The notes below the pieces were generated by a model that saw only the letters and a program-made list of their open reading frames with translations, had not been told where the DNA came from and searched no databases. A program made the translations under genes and the position numbers. From CAYZPW01 sp964480475 (GTDB lineage Bacteria > B130-G9), in assembly GCA_964480475.1 (NCBI GenBank), contig CAYZPW010000017.1, forward strand, positions 1-42,989: a stretch of DNA of 42,989 bases, read 5' to 3'. Every line of letters begins with the position of its first letter. Within the stretch, counting starts at the first letter, position 1. Shown here one piece after another: positions 8,825 through 17,716 of this stretch.

Positions 8825-8839
8825 GAAGCTGGCCCGCAC

Positions 8840-10780
8840 TCACGACGCAGCCTCTGGAGGGGGGTGTTCACCAGTCTCAGCTCGAGACTTGGCCGGGTTC
8901 AGCGGCAGAGCGATGCGAACTGTGGTCTCGAACCCCTCGACATCCTCGAGGCCAATGCGCCCGTTGTGCTTCAGCGCAAAACTTCTCGCCTTGGGAAGGC
9001 CCAGACCAATGCCGCCAGTATCATCTTTCGTTGTAAAGAAGGGGTCGAAGGCCCTGGGTCTATGGTCTTTGGGGATGCCTATCCCGTTATCCGAGACCAT
9101 CACAGCTAGATCGTCTCCATCTTTTCGTGTGGTTATCTTGAGGGACCTCCGAAAATCGCGCGAAGGCGGTTTCTGCTTGAGCGATTCCAAGCTATTGAGA
9201 ATTATACCGAAAAGGGTCTGCTCAAGGCCAAGCTCGTCGCAGCGCAATTCGATTGGTGGCTCTGCAAGGTCCGTTTCCACTTCAATTGAGTTGTGCTCGA
9301 ACTCCGCGCCGAGAAACACAATGAGCGACTCGATCTTTTCGTTAGGATTCACCTTATCGTTCGCCTTTTGCGGAATCTCGCCTTTCGGCGGAACGGTTGA
9401 ACAGTCTGTCGCGTCGAAGGCGCGAAGGTATCCGATCGCGCGCTGGACCTCCTGGACTTCCGCCTGGCAGACCAGAAGAGTCTCTCTTATTCTTCGCACC
9501 GGTCCGTGGAAATCGGGCAAACCGACGCGACTGACGTCGCTGTCTGCGTCAGAAGAGGCCATGGCGGTGCATTGCTCACACATCCCCTCAAGCGTCTCGG
9601 CGTATTTGGCGATGAAGCGGAGTCTCGGCACGAGAACAGTAAGCGGTTTGTCGATCTGGCGCGCGACGGCCCGGGAGAAGAATCCCCAAGTGTGGATACT
9701 CTCAGAATTGAGGAGCTGTTCAATCACTTGTTCCTGCCTGGCGAGGCTTCTCTTCAGGTGGGCAGAGTGCTCCTGTATCTTTTGCTCAAGCACTTTTCTC
9801 ATCTTGCCCAGGTATCTGACTAGTGCCTGATTCTTGCGCAGATGACGGTCTTTCTTGATGGCCATTCCCATTTGCTTACCGACTGAGCTGGCGTAGGAGA
9901 GGTGCCTTTTATCGAAGCACGCGACCTTGTGGTGGTGCGAGACGTATAAGACCCCCAGGAGCGACTCTTCCGTCCAGATTGGGACCGCGAGCGCTGAATG
10001 GATGCGGAGATTGCTGACGCTCTCGGATGAGGAGAACCGTGAGTCGGCCATAGCATCGTCCGTCAGTACAGAGACTCGCGTCTTGATCACAGTCTCGGCT
10101 AGCGACTTGCTTATCGTGGCCTGGCCCGGGACTAGCGAGCAGCTGTAAAGCGGGACCAGCCGTTTGGTCTTCTCATCAATCAAGAGCACGTACCCGCATT
10201 CGCCGCTCACGTGTTCAACCACATCGTCGAGGGCGGCCTGAAGCTTGACGGTTGTGTCGCAATCGGAGGCCAGGATGTTTGAAATAGTGTAGAGCGATTT
10301 CATCGACTCATACTGCTGTCTTATCGCATCCGCTTTAGGCCCGTCCTTAGCGCCAAGTAGGTCGTCAATGGAGAAGAGGTTCGCCCCCTCTATTTGACTT
10401 ATGAGTTCCTGAGGCGAGCTGACAAATACTCGCGCTCGCGAGACGGGGGTCGCCGCCCCATTCTCCTCGACCTCCTCTGCTGGAGAGGGCTTCTTTTTCA
10501 GCCTCAAGGACTGGGTTCCGAGCGTGATCAGATCGTCGGATGCGAGCTCCTTTTTCATGACCGGCTCGCCATTAACGTAAGTGCCGTTCCTGCTCCCCAA
10601 GTCCCGAATCTGGAGCACACCGTCTTCGTTGCTGATCATCGCGTGCTGCCGTGACACGCTGGGGTCTAAAATCCTCATATCCACCCCACCTCCCCGGCCA
10701 AGAATGAAGGACCCTTTCGGAACGTCGAAACGCAGGATGTCGCCCTTGCGGTTCTGTAGAACAATCTCGAAGTCGGTCAT
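8840..10780 (-). CDS. FHA-GAF-HATPase protein: histidine-kinase-like, phospho-accepting His absent
   Basis: The 646-residue protein has an N-terminal FHA domain (about 18-95; SRQH at 43-46, SRNGTYVNG at 63-71) that should bind phosphothreonine partners. It then has a GAF sensor domain (about 175-315), a coiled coil (about 320-355), a DHp-like helix and a C-terminal HATPase. The ATPase is complete: N-box ILNSLES, G1 DNGIGIP, F-box FDPFFTT and G2 GIGLGLP. The DHp helix reads VARQIDKPLTVL where kinases of the NtrB/ZraS type read VAHEINNPLTVI, so the phospho-accepting His is Arg374. It is therefore probably an ATP-binding signalling scaffold or pseudokinase. The ATG at 10780 lies one base after the stop of the carboxypeptidase gene (TGAAATG), implying coupled translation. 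No transmembrane segment is visible; it should be cytoplasmic. Confidence 0.85.
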   Translation of the reverse strand: MTDFEIVLQNRKGDILRFDVPKGSFILGRGGGVDMRILDPSVSRQHAMISNEDGVLQIRDLGSRNGTYVNGEPVMKKELASDDLITLGTQSLRLKKKPSPAEEVEENGAATPVSRARVFVSSPQELISQIEGANLFSIDDLLGAKDGPKADAIRQQYESMKSLYTISNILASDCDTTVKLQAALDDVVEHVSGECGYVLLIDEKTKRLVPLYSCSLVPGQATISKSLAETVIKTRVSVLTDDAMADSRFSSSESVSNLRIHSALAVPIWTEESLLGVLYVSHHHKVACFDKRHLSYASSVGKQMGMAIKKDRHLRKNQALVRYLGKMRKVLEQKIQEHSAHLKRSLARQEQVIEQLLNSESIHTWGFFSRAVARQIDKPLTVLVPRLRFIAKYAETLEGMCEQCTAMASSDADSDVSRVGLPDFHGPVRRIRETLLVCQAEVQEVQRAIGYLRAFDATDCSTVPPKGEIPQKANDKVNPNEKIESLIVFLGAEFEHNSIEVETDLAEPPIELRCDELGLEQTLFGIILNSLESLKQKPPSRDFRRSLKITTRKDGDDLAVMVSDNGIGIPKDHRPRAFDPFFTTKDDTGGIGLGLPKARSFALKHNGRIGLEDVEGFETTVRIALPLNPAKSRAETGEHPPPEAAS

Positions 10781-10781
10781 T

Positions 10782-13499
10782 TCAGTTTCCGCAAAACGCC
10801 CTCATTATTCGCAGCTGGTTGCCGAGAGTTATGAGGCCGCAGGCGCCGAGTCCCTCAACGTCCGAACGGACGCTCAAGACCCCCAACCCAGGCCCGAAAA
10901 CGCCGCCGAGCGGAATGAGCTCCACAGCGCCCGTCAGAAGCGACTCCTCGACCGAGCCCATGGGATTGCCACCGGCGTCGGTCGCGGCCACATGGACGTT
11001 CATTATGCCCTGCTCCGTCGAGTTGTTCGAGAGCAACAGAAAAGACTCGGCTCCACTATCGCTGTCAACGTAATAAACGTGTAGATCAATGCTTCTTGCG
11101 TCCTCCGGTATAGTATCAATCGAAAAAACGCTCGATGAGTTTAGGTCAACTAAGAAAGCAGAGACATTGAAGTCGCCGATATCCTGCGAACAAAGGGCCG
11201 CGCACGACAGACCCTCGCCAACCTCTGCGCTCGCGGAAAAGGTCTCAAAGCCACCCGGACTGACGACCGCGGATGACGTGTGCCGCGTCCCGTCCCGGCC
11301 TCTGAATTGGAGTTGAACCAGCTTTGGCTCTTCGGTCTTGTTCTGAGCGATCACTATCGTGTCCACCATTCCGTCTGACGTTGAGAGAGCGAGGGGAATT
11401 ATCATTCTCTGTAAGTCGGAAGACGATGACAAGCGGCAGCCCGTCACCCCCACGTCATCCAAGTATAGCCCGCTGTATGCTTCTGCGCTGTTGGCCACGA
11501 GCGAGAACCGGACCCGGACCTCATCGCAGTCGTCGGCCCATCTTGAGATGTCAAGGGATACGGCCTGCCACTCGGAATCAGTAGCCTCTTCGAGGCTCTG
11601 CCACACGCCGTGCCACCTTCCATCAGCTAAGACCGAGACAAAGGCGCGGTAGTGGTCCCAGGCGCCGATGTTCATCCACCTTTGAAATGAGAGTCTCGTG
11701 CAGGAAAACCCCTCGCATGAAAACGCCGGCGTCGTCAGAAAAAAACGTCCCTCGGGGCCAGAAACGTCGCCGTCCATATTCGTGCCATACACTCTCTCGC
11801 CCGAATGAGCCTCGTCGGGTCCGGGGCCGCCGTTGTGATTGCCCCCTCCTCCGTGCGGCGTACCTCGATGCCATTGCCCCCGGACATCGAAGCCCGCGTC
11901 TTCCTCGAAGTCCCACGCGATTACTTCCTCGCACATCTCGACCCCAACCGGCGCCCTCAAGTCAATCTGCCGATTGAATCCCTCCGTCTCAATATCAATA
12001 CTCAGGGGCACGACCTGAGGCACGTCTTCCCCCAACAGCGCGATCGCCTCAAATCTGCACTCTGAAGAACAGAGTCGGGCCAGCGGCTCAGCGCTCTCCA
12101 GAATCATCACCGGCTCAATGATCGAAATCAGCGGCGAGTCGGTCGTGCAAGAGACCGTAATGGGACCGAGCTCGGTGAGCGACAGCGATTGGACCAAGAG
12201 CTCGATGCTGAAACGTTCGCCTGCGCGGATGGTCCCGTCGGGCTGCTCCTCGACTATCGTGAACTGCTCGATAGTCAGCCAGGGGCCCGAGGCGCGTACG
12301 GCCTGGATGCAGCTTTCGAGGTTTTGCTCACAAAGCTCCCGTATCCTCTCTTCGGGCTCATAGTAAACGTCCCCGACCTCAAACGTGAGGCCAAACACTT
12401 TCTGGTCAAGACCAAGACCGGCGTAGTTCCAGTCGTCGAATTCGCCGTTTGCCGGATAGAACTCAAGAATCCCCGTGTTGCCGTAGTTGTAACAGCTCTC
12501 CGCAGAGATGATGCTCGCGAACCTCGACTGGAGCGCGTGGTCTGGCGAGAACTCATCGCAAAAGGACCAGGGATAAAAGATCACGTTGCCGAAGCTGTGA
12601 AAGGACAGCGACACATTGTAGTGTTCGGCGTCCCTCAGCGACCTCATCGCCTGCGTCTCCGGCTCCGAGAACGGCGCCGCGCCGCGGTATGTCTCGGACG
12701 AGGTTCTAGCTGACGACCCGATGTCGTCATAGCCCCATTGGTAGCTGTAGTTGCGGTTGAGATCGACGCCGATGGTCCCGTCGCCGTTGTCCCGCATGTT
12801 CTTCCGCCAGTCCCAGCCACTCTCGACGCGGACGTGGCCGTCGGGATTCAGCATCGGCACAAAGACCACTTGCCGGCTGTCCAAGAGATAGGTTATCTCA
12901 GGCTCGGTCCCATATTGCTCAAGGAGGTAGTTAAGCGCATAAAGCACAATTTCGGTGCTTACGATCTCTCTTGCGTGGTGCAGCCCTACAAGCAGGCAAG
13001 TGCCCCGGACCGCGTCCGCGCCATCGGCGCCGGATACAACCGCGGCAAGTATCTCTCTGCCCTGAATGCTCTGCCCGATCGACCGGACCTCTAGAAGGTC
13101 CGGGTATTCTGATTCAAGCCGGGCGAGCTCCGCCGACGTCTCGTCGTACGTATGATATTCACCCATGTCCGAATCGAGCGCCCTCAGATTGCGGGTCAAA
13201 TCCGCCTCGAGCATGACGTATGAGGTCCCCGACGTCGTGAGCCGCCTAAGCCCTTCTTCCGTGACGATAAGAACGGGCCACGAGTCAAAGAAGGGTCCCG
13301 AAAGTTCGATGCCGGGCCAATCTAGGGCTGCGACCTGGAGCGCGTCGTCGGGGGCAACCGCCACTACCATTTTGGGGGCGTCTTGACTGCCCCAGGCAAC
13401 CTGCAAGAAAAGTCCCACAACAACCAGAACACCGAGAAAGGCCGCAGAGCTGTTCAACGAGAACCAGGGCCTCCCCCCATCACAATATAGTTCCCTCAT
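10782..13499 (-). CDS. Secreted M14 zinc carboxypeptidase with C-terminal jelly-roll and Ig-like modules
   Basis: This 905-residue exported peptidase has a hydrophobic signal segment at about 18-37 (AAFLGVLVVVGLFLQVAWG). The M14 domain (about 112-400) has the full catalytic set: zinc ligands His175 and Glu178 in HHAREIVSTE, a third ligand His301 in SFHSFG, the substrate-binding DLNRN motif (246-250) and catalytic Glu374 in TFEVG. A beta-rich linker follows. Next is a MAM/immune-inhibitor-A-like domain beginning WDFEEDAGFDVRG and ending GLYLDDVGV. Two C-terminal modules resemble those ending the C39 peptidase. It should remove C-terminal residues from extracellular peptides. The ATG at 13499 precedes a long n-region and has a weak ribosome binding site, so a slightly later start is possible. 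Its stop is one base from the FHA kinase start. Confidence 0.88.
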   Translation of the reverse strand: MRELYCDGGRPWFSLNSSAAFLGVLVVVGLFLQVAWGSQDAPKMVVAVAPDDALQVAALDWPGIELSGPFFDSWPVLIVTEEGLRRLTTSGTSYVMLEADLTRNLRALDSDMGEYHTYDETSAELARLESEYPDLLEVRSIGQSIQGREILAAVVSGADGADAVRGTCLLVGLHHAREIVSTEIVLYALNYLLEQYGTEPEITYLLDSRQVVFVPMLNPDGHVRVESGWDWRKNMRDNGDGTIGVDLNRNYSYQWGYDDIGSSARTSSETYRGAAPFSEPETQAMRSLRDAEHYNVSLSFHSFGNVIFYPWSFCDEFSPDHALQSRFASIISAESCYNYGNTGILEFYPANGEFDDWNYAGLGLDQKVFGLTFEVGDVYYEPEERIRELCEQNLESCIQAVRASGPWLTIEQFTIVEEQPDGTIRAGERFSIELLVQSLSLTELGPITVSCTTDSPLISIIEPVMILESAEPLARLCSSECRFEAIALLGEDVPQVVPLSIDIETEGFNRQIDLRAPVGVEMCEEVIAWDFEEDAGFDVRGQWHRGTPHGGGGNHNGGPGPDEAHSGERVYGTNMDGDVSGPEGRFFLTTPAFSCEGFSCTRLSFQRWMNIGAWDHYRAFVSVLADGRWHGVWQSLEEATDSEWQAVSLDISRWADDCDEVRVRFSLVANSAEAYSGLYLDDVGVTGCRLSSSSDLQRMIIPLALSTSDGMVDTIVIAQNKTEEPKLVQLQFRGRDGTRHTSSAVVSPGGFETFSASAEVGEGLSCAALCSQDIGDFNVSAFLVDLNSSSVFSIDTIPEDARSIDLHVYYVDSDSGAESFLLLSNNSTEQGIMNVHVAATDAGGNPMGSVEESLLTGAVELIPLGGVFGPGLGVLSVRSDVEGLGACGLITLGNQLRIMRAFCGN

Positions 13500-13591
13500 C
13501 TCAATCTGCTGTATCGTATCTCAATTATCCTTTGCTTGCATGCCCATTCTGGGACGCCAAGAGTATGCTAAACTAAATGTGTCACACTAGC

Positions 13592-15886
13592 CTATCTATT
13601 TTGCCCGTAAGAGACCTCCTCTTCCTCAGTGCGCTGTGGAGATGACAGCAGCACAAAGCCAGCTGCTCCAATGTCTGAATATGGTGTTAGCGTGTCTGGC
13701 TCAACGAGCGCCGTGAATAATGTGAACTGCCCGGGCGCGTCAAATGGCGCCCCGGACGGGAGATTGATCGCAAAGGCGTCGAGGCTAAGCTCCCAACTCG
13801 GTTGTGTGGGTAAACTGGAGTAGAATGGGTGCAGACCAGTTGACCACGTCTCATCGGTGCCGAAGTCGTCCGGCGACCAGAACTCGCCGTCCGCCGCAAG
13901 CAGAACCACGTAGAAGTCTGCCGTCATCGAGTAGTCGGGTAGGGCGACGTCGAGCGAGATCACCATCGTGTCGCCGATCAGAGAATAGGCCTCTTTGTCC
14001 GTCGAGACGTCCACAAATGGCATCCCTGTCAGCACGAACTCCAACGTGGCTATGTTGGACACGAAGTCGAGCGTCCCAGGCTCAACAGCCGCCATCCTGA
14101 GCGTGTAAGTGCCCGACTTGGCTATCATCGGCGCCTGACACGGCAGAGGCGCTGACAAGACTCGCGTCGTCTCATCGTGGCCGGTCTCAATCAACACACC
14201 GGTATCGTAATACGAGAGCCCTGCCGTCCATTCCCCCGTAGCAGAAGCTGACCAGTTCCTCTCCTCAGGCCCAGCAAGGTCGAACGTCAAAACCACGAAG
14301 ATATCGACAAATGCTGACATGCCAGTGTTTTTCATACTGACGTCAATTTGCAGGACGTCGCCGAACTCGTAGCTATCGGAATTGGTCGAGACGCCCACCG
14401 TAATCCCGGGGGCCGGACCAGCTGCCTCGCCAAAGATCAGATATGCTTGACCGGCGTGGTCGCCGCCCTCGTCGCTCGTATGCGCCCCGATGACAATGTC
14501 GTGGTAACCGTCGCCGTTCACGTCGCCGGCGCCAGAGACTACGCTACCCGAGCAGTCGCCGGGTGCCTCGCCTATGAAGGACGCGTCGGCATCAGCCAGG
14601 CTCGTATCCATCGCCCAGCCGGAAGCCCTGCCAAGGATCAGATAGGTCTGACCGGCGGTTTCCCCACCTTCGGCGTTGAACGGTGCGGCGATAATGAAGT
14701 CGTCGTAGGCGTCTCCGTTCACATCGCCCACGCCAGATACTCCCTGACCCGCGCCGTCACCGGCCGCCTCGCCTATGAACGACGCGTTGGCGTCAGCAAG
14801 GCTAGTATCCATCGCCCAGCCGGAAGCCTTGCCGAGAATGAGATAGACTTGGCCGGCGTAGTCCCCGCCTTCGTCGTTCTTATGGGCCCCAATCATGAAA
14901 TCGTGGTACCCGTCGCCGTTCACGTCGCCGACGCCGGAGCACTCGGACGCCTTGTCTTCCGCTGCCTCGCCGATGAACGACGCGTCAGCATCAGAAAGGC
15001 TGGCATCCATTTCCCAACCTGACGCCTTGCCCAAGATCAGATATGCTTGGCCGGCGCCATCGGCACCTTCGTCGTTGCCGTACGAACCAATGAGTAAGTC
15101 GTCGTAGCCGTCCGCGTTCACATCGCCGGCGTCAGCGACGCATGAGCCGGCATAGTCGTATTCGGCCTCACCCAGGAACGACGCGTCAGCGTCGGCCAGG
15201 CTGGTGCCCATCGCCCACCCGGAAGACTTGCCGAGGATCAGATACGCCTGACCAGCATCGTAGCCGGCCTCGGCACTGAAACTCACACCGATCAAAAAGT
15301 CGTCGTGACCATCGTTGTTCACGTCGCCGGCCCCCGAGAGTTGCCAACCGGCCAGGTCAAGCTCAGCCTCGCCGGTGAAAGAGGCGTCCGCATCACCAAG
15401 GCTCGTGTCCTTCTCCCAACCGGAGGGTTTGCCAAAGAACAGGTATATCTGGCCTGCGCAATACTCGGCGTCAGAGTTATTTGGCGCGCCGATCACGAAA
15501 TCGTCGTAGCCGTCCCTGTTTACGTCGCCAACGCCGGCAACGCCCTCTCCAGACAGGTCCAACTCCACCTCGCCGAGAAAGGACGCATCGGCATCTGCCA
15601 GGCTCGTGTCCATCGCCCAGCCGGAGGCCTTGCCCAAGAAGAGATATGTCTTTCCAGCGAAGTCACCTGACTCATCGTTGCCCGGCGCGGCCATGAGGAA
15701 GTCCTCGTAGCCATCGCCGTTCACGTCGCCAGCCCCAGCGACCGTGGTACCAGAGTAGTCCGCCTCGGCCTCGCCCCAGAACGAGGCGTCCGAATCGGCC
15801 AGGCTCCTGTCCATGTGAAAACCCGCATACAAACCAGTGGCAGCCATCAAAAAGATCAACGCCCCCAAGAGAAACACTCTCTTCAT
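13592..15886 (-). CDS. Secreted seven-bladed FG-GAP beta-propeller protein
   Basis: I place the start at the ATG at 15886 (MKRVFLLGALIFLMAATGLYA, a clear signal peptide), preceded by GGGAGG eight bases upstream; a longer frame would begin inside a repeat element. The mature protein starts with seven near-identical repeats of about 67 residues, each with D-DASF-GEA, then GDVNGDGYDDF (a DxDxDG Ca2+ loop), then AGQ-YLILGKASGW. These are FG-GAP/integrin-alpha blades, and seven is the number that closes one propeller. Two Ig-like modules follow (about 500-750), sharing the phrase GTYTLRMAAVEPGTLDF with the broken gene at 30.1-31.0 kb. The likely role is Ca2+-dependent adhesion or surface binding; the ligand is unknown. 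Confidence 0.88.
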   Translation of the reverse strand: MKRVFLLGALIFLMAATGLYAGFHMDRSLADSDASFWGEAEADYSGTTVAGAGDVNGDGYEDFLMAAPGNDESGDFAGKTYLFLGKASGWAMDTSLADADASFLGEVELDLSGEGVAGVGDVNRDGYDDFVIGAPNNSDAEYCAGQIYLFFGKPSGWEKDTSLGDADASFTGEAELDLAGWQLSGAGDVNNDGHDDFLIGVSFSAEAGYDAGQAYLILGKSSGWAMGTSLADADASFLGEAEYDYAGSCVADAGDVNADGYDDLLIGSYGNDEGADGAGQAYLILGKASGWEMDASLSDADASFIGEAAEDKASECSGVGDVNGDGYHDFMIGAHKNDEGGDYAGQVYLILGKASGWAMDTSLADANASFIGEAAGDGAGQGVSGVGDVNGDAYDDFIIAAPFNAEGGETAGQTYLILGRASGWAMDTSLADADASFIGEAPGDCSGSVVSGAGDVNGDGYHDIVIGAHTSDEGGDHAGQAYLIFGEAAGPAPGITVGVSTNSDSYEFGDVLQIDVSMKNTGMSAFVDIFVVLTFDLAGPEERNWSASATGEWTAGLSYYDTGVLIETGHDETTRVLSAPLPCQAPMIAKSGTYTLRMAAVEPGTLDFVSNIATLEFVLTGMPFVDVSTDKEAYSLIGDTMVISLDVALPDYSMTADFYVVLLAADGEFWSPDDFGTDETWSTGLHPFYSSLPTQPSWELSLDAFAINLPSGAPFDAPGQFTLFTALVEPDTLTPYSDIGAAGFVLLSSPQRTEEEEVSYGQNR
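14415..15814 (-). repeat. Seven direct repeats of about 200 bp encoding FG-GAP blades
   Basis: The propeller region consists of seven in-frame units of about 200 bases. The phrases 'gcgtc-gcatcagccaggct' and 'gttcacgtcgcc' recur at matching offsets. Amino-acid identity between blades is high, suggesting recent amplification or gene conversion. Confidence 0.8.
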
Positions 15887-15913
15887 CCTGTCATCCTCCC
15901 TATGGACCATCGT

Positions 15914-15986
15914 GTAGGGGCAGGCCATCGTGCCTGCCCTGTTTCATTGATTATAAAGGGCAATTCGCCGTACGGCGAACCCCTAC
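15914..15986. repeat. GTAGGGG-family element, two-hairpin form with mixed arms
   Basis: This 73-base element starts GTAGGGG and ends CCCCTAC. The left half folds as GGCAGGC...GCCTGCC. The right half holds the perfect 16-base palindrome TTCGCCGTACGGCGAA (15964-15979). The left arm matches the element at 34979; the right arm matches the one at 8781. It lies between the MscS gene and the propeller gene. Confidence 0.7.
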
Positions 15987-16007
15987 TTCGACCTTCGACT
16001 TCCAGAC

Positions 16008-17648
16008 TCATTGTATCTGAAAGAAATCCTTGATACGCCGCAACAGGCGATCGTGAAGCTGTCTCTTCTGTTCCTTTGTTGGCTTCGGCGCCTTTGTCTT
16101 CTCGCTCTCGGCAAGCTTGGCCTCGCGATCGAGCTGCCGCTCAGCGAGCCGTTTGCCTAGCTGTTCCGCTATCAGGGGCTTTGCCACCAGTATCTCGTTG
16201 AACATCTCCTTGTCGATAACAAGAAGCTCCGTATCCACTTCGGCGATGGCGGTGGCATTCCTCGGCTCGCCGGTCAGAAGCGACATCCCGCCGAAGTATT
16301 CTCCAGAGCCAAGCGTGGCGATGGGCACTTCCTCGCCGGTCTCTTTCTCAACAAAGACGCGAACCTTGCCGGTCCTGATCAAGAAGAAGCTGTCCCCGGC
16401 CTCGCCTTGCCTCACGATGCTCTCGCTCTTTGAATAGTGCATGACCGGCGCCTCGGACGCGAGCAGCTCGATGTCCTCGTCGTCCAGCGAACTGAAGAGA
16501 CTAACGCGCCGCAGCTGTTTGGCCTTCCGTTTCTCAAACAGGGCCTTGCGCTCCATCTCCTCCTTGCGCGAGGCGGTCTTGATGTGCAGGTCGCGCACCG
16601 GATAGGGTATCGTGACGTCGTGCCGCCTGAAGAGATACCAAATAAGCGAGTATATTTGGTCTCTAACGTCCCTGTGCCGCGGATACTCCTCTATCCAGAC
16701 CCGTATCTCGTAATTGATGGCGAAATCACCGTAGCCAGTAACGCGAATGATCGGCTCAGGATGCTTCTGAACTCCTTTGGCTCGGTTGCAGGCCTCACGC
16801 AGGATCCCGCGAACGAGGTTAGGAGGCGCGTCGTATGCTACACCCATGTTCAGTGTCAAAACATCGCGCCGGGTGGGCACGGAGAAGTTCTTGACCACGA
16901 GCTTCGCAACGACGCTGTTAGGAATGATGACAAGGTCGCGCTCAATCGTCATGATCTTCGTCGTGCGCCAAGATATCTCGCGAACGACACCGATGTCTTC
17001 TCCAATCTGAACCCAGTCGTCCTTTGAAAAAGGCATCTCGATGTTCAGGGCGACGCCGGCGAAGAGATTCCCCAAGACGTCCTGAAGCGCGAGGCCCACG
17101 ATAACTGTAAGGATCGCCGATGTCGTAAGGACAGTGGTTACCTTTATCCCGAACACCGTGGGCAGAAGGATTAGAATCGCAGCGATATAAAGGGCTGCTG
17201 AGATGATGTTCTTGGTGATTTCCTCGACCGAAAGCCTCAGGATTCGATCCAAGACAACGCGTGTGAAAAGCCACCTTATCGCCTCAACAGCCAGCCACAA
17301 CGCCCCGACAATGAGGAGCTTTTCCCATATTTGAGCGAACCTCTCTCCCAGTATGGGCAGGTAGCCCTTCGCCAGAAGCCGGCCGCTCACCGCGACGATC
17401 AAGATGGCGAAAGGAATACTGAAGCGCTTAACTGACGCCAAGCGACGCACACACCAAGCTGCTGTAAGTCCGACCAGCAGGACGCCCGCGCTCAGAATCG
17501 AGTATGTCAGAGGACTGCCTTGAAGCGCCATAACGCCCGAGAGTATAACGAATAGCGAAAGGAGAATCCAAGCAGATTGCCCCCATTCTACGGCTTTCGA
17601 GACCCGACTCGTCGTGTCAGTGCAAACCGCGCGCGTTTTCGTTGACAC
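16008..17648 (-). CDS. MscS-type mechanosensitive channel with C-terminal cyclic-nucleotide-binding domain
   Basis: This 546-residue membrane protein has about five N-terminal hydrophobic segments (within residues 25-215). The MscS pore and beta domain follow (TSAILTVIVGLALQDVLGNLFAGVALN, then PFSKDDWVQIGEDIGVVREISWRTTKI and IPNSVV). After a charged linker, residues about 385-500 form a CRP-like cNMP-binding domain: LFSSLDDEDIELL, the GEAGDSFFLIRTGKVRV strand and the phosphate-binding cassette YFGGMSLLTGEPRNATAIA. Such channels gate on membrane tension or ligand and release solutes; a bound cyclic nucleotide would tune gating. Two class III cyclases lie within 10 kb, a plausible but unproven link. 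The start is GTG at 17648, divergent from the radical SAM gene with a 68-base shared upstream region. Confidence 0.88.
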   Translation of the reverse strand: MSTKTRAVCTDTTSRVSKAVEWGQSAWILLSLFVILSGVMALQGSPLTYSILSAGVLLVGLTAAWCVRRLASVKRFSIPFAILIVAVSGRLLAKGYLPILGERFAQIWEKLLIVGALWLAVEAIRWLFTRVVLDRILRLSVEEITKNIISAALYIAAILILLPTVFGIKVTTVLTTSAILTVIVGLALQDVLGNLFAGVALNIEMPFSKDDWVQIGEDIGVVREISWRTTKIMTIERDLVIIPNSVVAKLVVKNFSVPTRRDVLTLNMGVAYDAPPNLVRGILREACNRAKGVQKHPEPIIRVTGYGDFAINYEIRVWIEEYPRHRDVRDQIYSLIWYLFRRHDVTIPYPVRDLHIKTASRKEEMERKALFEKRKAKQLRRVSLFSSLDDEDIELLASEAPVMHYSKSESIVRQGEAGDSFFLIRTGKVRVFVEKETGEEVPIATLGSGEYFGGMSLLTGEPRNATAIAEVDTELLVIDKEMFNEILVAKPLIAEQLGKRLAERQLDREAKLAESEKTKAPKPTKEQKRQLHDRLLRRIKDFFQIQ

Positions 17649-17716
17649 GACGCGACCAGTACCGGATCATAAGGGCGGCAATTTGGTTTGTATGTTCTTT
17701 TGACGAGGAGCATCGA

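Noticed and set aside
12189..12713. 174-codon plus-strand frame inside the M14 gene
   Set aside because: It is the antisense of the catalytic-domain coding region and has no recognisable protein features.
14348..15022. 224-codon plus-strand frame opposite the FG-GAP repeats
   Set aside because: Its internal repeats are only the reverse reading of the propeller repeats.
14415..15814. CRISPR-like regular repetition
   Set aside because: The units are about 200 bp, in frame and coding, with no short repeat/spacer pattern.
15887..15928. Upstream in-frame start for the FG-GAP protein
   Set aside because: It would begin inside the GTAGGGG element and place 14 polar residues before a clear signal peptide that has its own ribosome binding site.
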